From contig NC_088307.1 in assembly GCF_032854445.1 (NCBI RefSeq), positions 13,654,017 through 13,718,016 of the forward strand: a stretch of 64,000 nucleotides of DNA, written 5' to 3'. Positions 57,953-64,000 of the stretch are shown piece by piece; the stretch's first letter is position 1, and each line of letters opens with the position of its first letter. The DNA is from Liolophura sinensis. Its lineage: Eukaryota > Mollusca > Polyplacophora > Chitonida > Chitonidae. Under the pieces are notes generated by a model. It was not told the origin of the DNA. It was given only the letters and a program-made list of their open reading frames with translations, and made no database searches. Made by a program: the position numbers and the translations under genes.

Positions 57953-58168
57953 ACCCTTAACATATACATGTACCTTAACATTGATCACCATTTTCAGTCA
58001 TTAACACACAGCTGTGGGATATCTCCCTCATGTCATTGTGCTTTATATGTATGAGATACCACCCTTAACATATACATGTACCTTAACACTGATCACCATT
58101 TTCAGTCATTAACACACAGCTGTGGGATATCTCCCTCATGTCAATGTGCTTTATATGTATGAGATACC
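57953..58168. repeat. 108-bp tandem duplication
   Basis: Copies start ACCCTTAACATATACATGTA at 57953 and 58061. They differ at only a few positions (ACATTGATC / ACACTGATC, CATTGTG / CAATGTG). A recent local duplication. Confidence 0.95.
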
Positions 58169-58169
58169 A

Positions 58170-60360
58170 CTCTCAACAATTACTTTAACACTGAACACTA
58201 AGACAGGAACTGTGGAATTTGTAAGTTGAATTTGGGTTTACAATTTATTAAGAAATTATAACAACATGCATTAATGAAAATTCTCCAAATGTTCTATTCT
58301 CCAAATGTTACAAAATGTTACATAAAGACCAGATTAGTAAAGAACTATTATAATACAAGTACTGCTTTCATTTGCTGTAACTGTTGTTTGACACATACGT
58401 CATGGGTGTGACATAAGCTCTTGATGCAGTCCACATCGAGTTTGTTCAGGAAGTTAAAAGGCAGCAAAAAGATTGACAGTGACTGCTAATTTTGAGCTTA
58501 TTTTGGTAAAAATACAGGAAATAGAGGAATTTTTCAGCAAATATAGAAAAATATAAGAGGGTCATGAAAATACAGGAAAAAATAGGAAATATAGGAACAG
58601 TTTGAGGCCTGCCAGTTTCACTCACAGATACACATGTATACACATACAAGTTAAGGAAATCACAAAGACACCTACACAGTATACATATAGAGTGAAGAAA
58701 TTAATAATGCGACACCTCACGTGATGTGCTTAGATGCACAGGCATTGTTTAACAATTCACAGGTGAGACATCTAACATCAAAGGTGACACCTGACAGGTG
58801 AGGGTCACACCTGCACACAATTCGTCCTGTTGATTGATGGGTGCTTGAGGACACAGTGTCAGTTGTACAGATCTTCTAAACTTCCCTGTCAGTTATCACC
58901 CGCTGCAATGCGTTCCCCGATGACAGATAATTCTACACCCTGCTGTCTTGAATTTTTGTTTCGTCGCACAATGTAATTTCATCAGAAAAAGAGATCAAAA
59001 AATTTCTGTGAGAAAGGTTTGATGTCCAGTAAAGTGTAACTGTAAAAAACTTAATTGAATATCTGACTGCATGCACCATGCATTCAAAATTTCCAATCAA
59101 CTTTTTTAAAAGCTCTAGTAGTAAAGATCTGCAACTTAAAGTTACACATCAGTGCAGAAGAAAAAGCTTTCTCAAAATAACGGTAGGGTACAATGGGGTT
59201 AAGATTTCCTGACGTATCAAACTGTGTATGAAGTAGTGGAGTTCTAACCTCAGCAGTCTAACCCAGATTCCAACCCAACCAAATAAGATGGTTCGACATT
59301 CCAAAAAAAAAGAAAAGAAAAAAAAAAAACAAGATGTCACTTGTTTTCAAAAATGGAATGAAAAAACGGAAAACAAGGAAGGTCTACTGCCCTAAATTTG
59401 GACGGGGAATATTTGAACTATGTCAAATATGAGTAAATTTAGAGTGAAAAAAACTTGTGTAATATGAGGTTTGCTGAAGGCAGGAGGATTGTGGGTAATC
59501 GCAAAAGCAAACGTATCTAACGCCCTTCACTTTGCACATAAAGCTAGAGGAAACACACAAACCCCGGGCCTGCGTGTCAGATCGCGCTGTCTTACGATGG
59601 AGGATGAGGGATGTCCCATCAGGTCATTGCTATATGAACTGAGGGCTTAGGCATGGTCTTGTTCTCTGCTACCCTTAGCTACGCTGACAATTCCACCTCA
59701 AACACACTTCAGTCTTATGGCAGATTAACACTCCCTTAAAGCAGATTTTCCCCCCTGACTAACATCTTGATGAAGTCAAAACATCAGCTGGGGTTCGGGG
59801 ACAAATTCGGATGACACAAACGCCATGGAAATATGTGAAAAAAAGCTTATAGAAGTCAAACCCAAAATACCACAATAAAAATACAGATTTATCACCCAGT
59901 TGCTTCAGTACAGGAATCCCGCCATTTCCCACAACTAATCTGAGCACTTCACTCCTGTTTGTAAGAAAGCATTTCAACAAAATTTAAACCTGATAATTTA
60001 AATTACAGTGAAGACACATTACCAAACACTCTGCCATGTATAATTACTCCGATGCAAAGTGTGAATAAGTACTGTACATGACCCTGGGCAAAAGGAGGGG
60101 GGGGGGGGCGATTCTGAAGCTGTGCTACTTGGAACAAGGTCTAATGAACTTGAAAGTGTCTTGACTTAAAGCTACATGTGCAGTTCTTGTTCTTATATTT
60201 ACAGTTAACTTTAAACATCGAAATTCTCAACATGGTTTGTGCTTTGCTTTGTAATTCTTTACATACTGCCACCTGATACAGTGATACCAATATAATTGCT
60301 CTCTTTTTCTACTTAAGACATAAAATTTCACTCATAATTAAGTTTTGCATCATTTGCCTG
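58170..60360. other. Unique sequence with CAGGTG cluster and weak exon
   Basis: 58755-58815 has CACAGGTGAGACA, AAAGGTGACACCTGACAGGT and GGGTCACACCTGC, a tight CAGGTG/CACCTG cluster. At 59596-59638 (minus) an acceptor (AAGCCCTCAG), 43 bases encoding SYSNDLMGHPSSSI and a donor (ATC|GTAAGA) form an exon-like piece, confidence about 0.2. An A-rich tract lies at 59302-59330. Nothing else recognised. Confidence 0.4.
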
Positions 60361-60364
60361 ACTC

Positions 60365-60740
60365 TGAGAGTGAGTGAGTGAGTGAGTGAGTGAGTGCTTG
60401 AGGTTTAAGTTAATCTCGTACTTAACAACAATTTTTCAGTCATATGACGACCAAAAAATCCTTAATGTAATGTGCCTCCTTGTTGCAGGATGGATTTCCA
60501 CCGCTCTTTTATCTAGTGCTGCTTCACTGAGATGACTTACCGAGGGCAAGTAAGCCGCCCCCGCCTGAGCCAGTATACTGATACGGGTCAACCAGTCGTT
60601 GCACTATCCTCTTCATGCCGAACGCCAAGCGAGGAAGCTACAACTTCCTCTTTTAAAGTCTTAGGTGTGACACGACCCAGAATTGACCCTGGATCTACCA
60701 CTCCTGAAGGGAACGCTCTTGTAACTGTGCTATCGGGGCC
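60365..60740 (-). mobile_element. SINE-B, tRNA-derived, (TGAG)n tail
   Basis: Right end reversed reads GGCCCCGATAGCACAGTTAC (A-box-like TAGCACAGTTAC) and CCAGGGTCAATTCTGGGTC (B-box-like). The body runs leftward through AACTTCCTCGCTTGGCGTTC, the CAACGACTGGTTGACCCGTA region and GGTGGAAATCCATCCTGCAA to a tail of GTGAGTGAGTGAGTGAGTGA at 60367-60397. It is a different family from SINE-A in head, body and tail. The 74-codon plus frame across it is accidental. Confidence 0.85.
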
Positions 60741-60784
60741 AGTGTTGCTCATCTGATGACATCATGAGTGATCTGCAGATCTTA

Positions 60785-60908
60785 CAAAGGTGTTTGGAAG
60801 TTTCTTTCGAAGTTTGGATGATATCCAACTGGGAAAATAGTCAGCACCAAAAGTAATACTTTCAGACCTTTGTTTGTTCAATTTGTTTGGTTCAAATTTT
60901 AGGTCATG
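60785..60908 (+). repeat. Dispersed repeat R1, copy 5
   Basis: CAAAGGTGTTTGGAAGTTTC, TTTGGATGATATCCAACTGG, CAGCACCAAAAGTAATACTT and GGTTCAAATTTTAGGTCA. It aligns with the 33.9-kb copy over about 120 bp. It begins about 45 bp from SINE-B. Confidence 0.65.
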
Positions 60909-60909
60909 A

Positions 60910-61516
60910 GGCCTGATGAGATAAAAGGAAGGTTACTTTTATGGCCTGAGATATTTGTTCATGCATTTCATCAGCTTGAAGCTTTGCACTAACACATATT
61001 CTACAAAAGCAATTACTGGGTAAGATACTTCACTATACACACAGATTGTATTTACACTATAGGTATTTCATTCAGGACATTTCCATTTGTTCAGCGATTT
61101 GATGTCCATGTATCCCCCCCCCCCCCCCTTAGGCTTAATTCTAAGAATGCCTGTAACGTCATGCATCTCTCCCTCCACTGAACGACCGCTCAAAAACAAA
61201 CCTTACAGGCCAGCAGGTGAAAATGAAAGTGGAGTGACTTTCGTCGCACACTTCCTTTCGCACGTTCCTGTGCAAATACAGCAGAGCACACAGCCCAGCA
61301 TCGACACTTCCTATTCACATTAGGCCATGGATTAAACACACGCCATGGTAACCCCTCAAAGGGCGCTCGGGGGAAAAGCCAGGTATCCTGCCCCAGGAAC
61401 CCGGCATTAGGAGAAATGTGCAGATATGTGGCTGAGTGAACCAGGGGGCTAGTGAGTGTATCTGACAGGTTGTATGGGCAGGAGTCATATCTGGTAAACC
61501 AAGAATGTTCCGGTGC
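60910..61516. other. Unique sequence, GC-richer at 61190-61400
   Basis: A C run of 17 lies at 61115-61131. The stretch 61190-61400 has CpGs and ETS-like GGAAGTG words on the minus strand (AAGGAAGTGTGCGACG), with no recognisable frame. A 159-codon minus frame (61190-61669) is half minisatellite and not supported as a gene. Confidence 0.4.
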
Positions 61517-62965
61517 ACTAAATCTGTCCAGGTGAACCAATAATCTGTCCAAGAGAACTAAATCTACACAGGTGAACCATAAAATAAATGTAAGCAGGTG
61601 AACCATTAACTTGTGCAGGTGAACCATTAATGTGTGCAGGTGAACCATTAATGTGTGCAGGTGAACCATTAATCTATCCTAGAGAATCATTTACATGTAT
61701 CTGTCCAGGAGAATCACAAACCTATCCAGGTGAACTAAATCTGGCCAAGAGAACTAAATCTGGCCAAGAGAACTAAATCTGGCCAAATGAATTAAATCTG
61801 TCCAGGTGAACCATCAATCTGTCCAGGTGAACCATTTATCTGTAAAGGTGAATCAACAACCTGTACAGGTGAACTAAATCTGGCCAAGTGAATTAAATCT
61901 GTCCAGGTGAACCATCACCCTGTCCAGGTGAACCATTTATCTGTAAAGGTGAATCAACAACCTATCCAGGTGAACTAAATCTGTACACGTGAACTAAATC
62001 TGGCCAAGTGAATTAAATCTGTCCAGGTGAGCCATCAATCTGTTTAGGTATATCAATAACCTATCCAGGTGAACTAAATCTGTCCAGGTGAATAAAATCT
62101 GGTCAGGTGAATGAAATCTGGCCAAATGAATTAAATCTGTCCAGGTGAACCATCAATCTGTCCAGGTGAACCATTTATCTGTAAAGGTGAATCAACAACC
62201 TATCCAGGTGAACTAAATCTGTACAGGTGAACTAAATCTGTACAGGTGAACTAAATCTGGCCAAGTGAATTAAATCTGTCCAGGTGAACCATCAATCTGT
62301 CCAGGTGAACCATTTATCTGTAAAGGTGAATCAACAACCTATCCAGGTGAACTAAATCTGAACAGGTGAACGAAATCTGGCCAAGTGAATTAAATCTGTC
62401 CAGGTGAACCATCAATCTGTCCAAGTGAACCATTTATCTGTAAAGGTGAATCAACAACCTATCCAAGTGAACTAAATCTGTACACGTGAACTAAATCTGG
62501 CCAAGTGAATTAAATTTGTCCAGGTGAGCCATCAATCTGTTTAGGTATATCAATAACCTATCCAGGTGAACTAAATCTGTCCAGGTGAATGAAATTTGGC
62601 CAGGTGAATGAAATCTGGCCAGGTGAATGAAATCTGGCCAAACGAATTAAATCTGTCCAGGTGAACCATCAATCTGTCCAGGTGAACCATTTACATGTCA
62701 AAGTCAACCATTAATCTGTCAAGGCAAACCATTTATCTGTCAAAGTCAAGCATTAATCTGTCAAGGCAAACCATTTATCTGTCAAAGTCAACCATTAATC
62801 TGTCAAGGCAAACCATTTATCTGTCAAAGCCAACCATTAATCTGTCCAGGTGAACTAAATGTGCCCATATGAAACATTTATCTGTCCAGGTGACACTAAA
62901 TCTGCCCTGGAGAACTAAGTCTGTTCAGGTAAGCCAACAATCTGTCCAGGTGAATCATTTATCAC
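61517..62965. repeat. 1.4-kb minisatellite built on CAGGTGAA
   Basis: Units of about 18-21 bp follow the pattern AATCTGTCCAGGTGAACCAT or ...GTGAACTA. They group into a higher-order block of about 100-140 bp: GTGAATTAAATCTGTCCAGG, CCATCAATCTGTCCAGG, CCATTTATCTGTAAAGG, ATCAACAACCTATCCAGG, AACTAAATCTG. That block recurs from near 61790, 61890, 62129, 62268 and 62388. I count about 37 CAGGTG hexamers. The 62690-62840 part uses a variant (CTGTCAAAGTCAACCATTAA). No protein is encoded. Confidence 0.96.
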
Positions 62966-63877
62966 ATTAAGTGAACAAAAATCACGTCAAAAGACATAAA
63001 ACTTTGATCACTATTGTAATTTCATAGGCTGCAACAAACTGCAAGATCTAAATTCTTGTGGTGATTTCCTTAGCTCTCACATTCCTTGAAGAGATACTGT
63101 ACGGCATTTCACATGTTTACTATCAGGGCTACGCATTTCAATCAAATTAATGTGAAATTTACAACATACATGTAATTTCAATTTTAAAATGGTTGATAAT
63201 CTGATAGAAAGGATAACAAACCAACGAAGTTAAAGATGGAGTTGCATCAGGTTTAGATTTGATGGAAATGCATCAGCTATTGAAATCTGCACATGCTGTT
63301 GATAAGTTGCTTAACTGTTCAACAATAGTGATAATCATTTGATCCCGATTATTACACTCCGTCATTCTGACGCATTACAAATTTGTTCATTTTGATTAGC
63401 TTATATTTAGAGGCACTAAGAGGTGAACTCTAATGACTCGATAGACAAACTTCAGCATTGTCATGAAGATCTGGCATCAAGTCTTGTCAACAATGTTACA
63501 CTGGCATCTTTACGACCAACTTCTTAAATTGTGGTTAAATTGCTTTGAAAGCAACTTTTCTCTTTAAAAATGTTCACGAGATATAATGCTGTACAAAACC
63601 CACACCTGCTGGTATGCACCTTTGGGCATTATACACCATTTCTGGAACCTGTGTTTTTACAGGGATTGCTCTTTAAATACTTAACATTTGTCAACCTGTC
63701 CTTTCAGCAATTGTTATGGTGAGGGAGAGGTTGTCACCATGGTCTGGCTGGGTATTCACAGACATCTAATGGATGAGTTCTCAGGCAAATGACAAAAACA
63801 TGATAGACACACAGTGGATAATGTAGGCAATGCATGTTCAGCAATGCAATATCAGGATTTGTTAGCTCATAACATTT
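62966..63877. other. Unique sequence, nothing recognised
   Basis: AT-rich unique DNA to the right of the CAGGTGAA array. No gene or repeat seen. Confidence 0.5.
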
Positions 63878-64000
63878 GATTCATTTATTTGATCAGAGTT
63901 CTATGCTGTACTCACTACGAGGAATATTTCACTTATGCAACAATGGACAGCATAAAGGTCGGAGGAAACCGGGGAGAGCCCCAGGGAAACCCACGATAGG
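63878..64000 (-). mobile_element. SINE-A copy, cut by window edge
   Basis: CATTTATTTGATCAGAGTTC, ACGAGGAATATTTCACTTAT, ACAGCATAAAGGTCGGAGGA, AACCGGGGAGAGCCCCAGGG and ACCCACGATAGG at the edge. Diverged, with a small insertion (TACGAG). The head, if present, lies beyond the window. Confidence 0.85.

Noticed and set aside
61190-61669. 159-codon minus-strand gene
   Set aside because: The first third is the CAGGTGAA array (a MVHLHTL-type repeat). The rest has no motif and lacks a start outside the repeat.

Overview
This window reads as non-coding or intron-rich eukaryotic nuclear DNA. It is AT-rich by eye. I found no open frame with recognisable homology, no bacterial gene organisation, no genuine tRNA or rRNA gene and no CRISPR array. 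The dominant signal is a tRNA-derived SINE family ('SINE-A' here) with 17 copies or fragments in 64 kb. Its head is tRNA-like (GGGGCCTCCGTGGCTCAG, GAGTTCAAGTCC), its body is conserved (TTCCTCCCACCATAATGCTG), and its 3' end is ACACCAATCAAATAAA followed by (TAAA)n. A second tRNA-SINE with a (TGAG)n tail ('SINE-B') lies at 60.4-60.7 kb. Elements of this kind, together with frequent ACATGTAC-type motifs, suggest a lophotrochozoan, most likely a mollusc. That assignment is inference from memory of such genomes, and the species is not determined.

Layout. 0-20 kb: SINE-A copies at 46, 352, 4856, 7637, 9170, 11972 and 13058; a regulatory-looking block at 7.19-7.33 kb with paired POU/homeodomain-like sites; a 27-bp minisatellite at 11.3 kb; unique GC-richer blocks at 10.6 and 14.1 kb; and a 162-bp tandem duplication at 16.8 kb. 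20-41 kb: SINE-A at 20.4 and 28.9 kb; a G-rich run at 25.5 kb; two adjacent minisatellites at 32.0-32.4 kb; and a GC-rich island open in several frames at 35.8-36.35 kb. 41-52 kb is the densest repeat zone: SINE-A at 41.2, 41.7, 48.1, 49.7 and 51.0 kb, plus four arrays (77 bp at 42.1, 22 bp at 43.2, about 205 bp degenerate at 46.2, 22 bp at 47.1 kb). It also holds a palindromic CRE at 44.18 kb. 52-64 kb: regulatory-looking unique blocks at 53.6-54.7 kb; a 70-bp array at 56.2 kb; tandem 170- and 108-bp duplications at 57.6-58.2 kb; SINE-B at 60.4 kb; a 1.4-kb CAGGTGAA-based array at 61.5-63.0 kb; and a SINE-A copy running off the right edge.

Coding content is uncertain. The best candidates are a terminal exon on the minus strand (3535-3688), a short minus exon (17512-17568) and a plus exon with a perfect donor (20056-20151). 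None matches a family I recognise. Several competing frames or strands are open at the same places, so all are low confidence. No operon or pathway can be described. At least four blocks look more like cis-regulatory elements than exons, which would fit a large intron or gene-regulatory domain. The dispersed repeat 'R1' (at least five copies) does not match any element I know.
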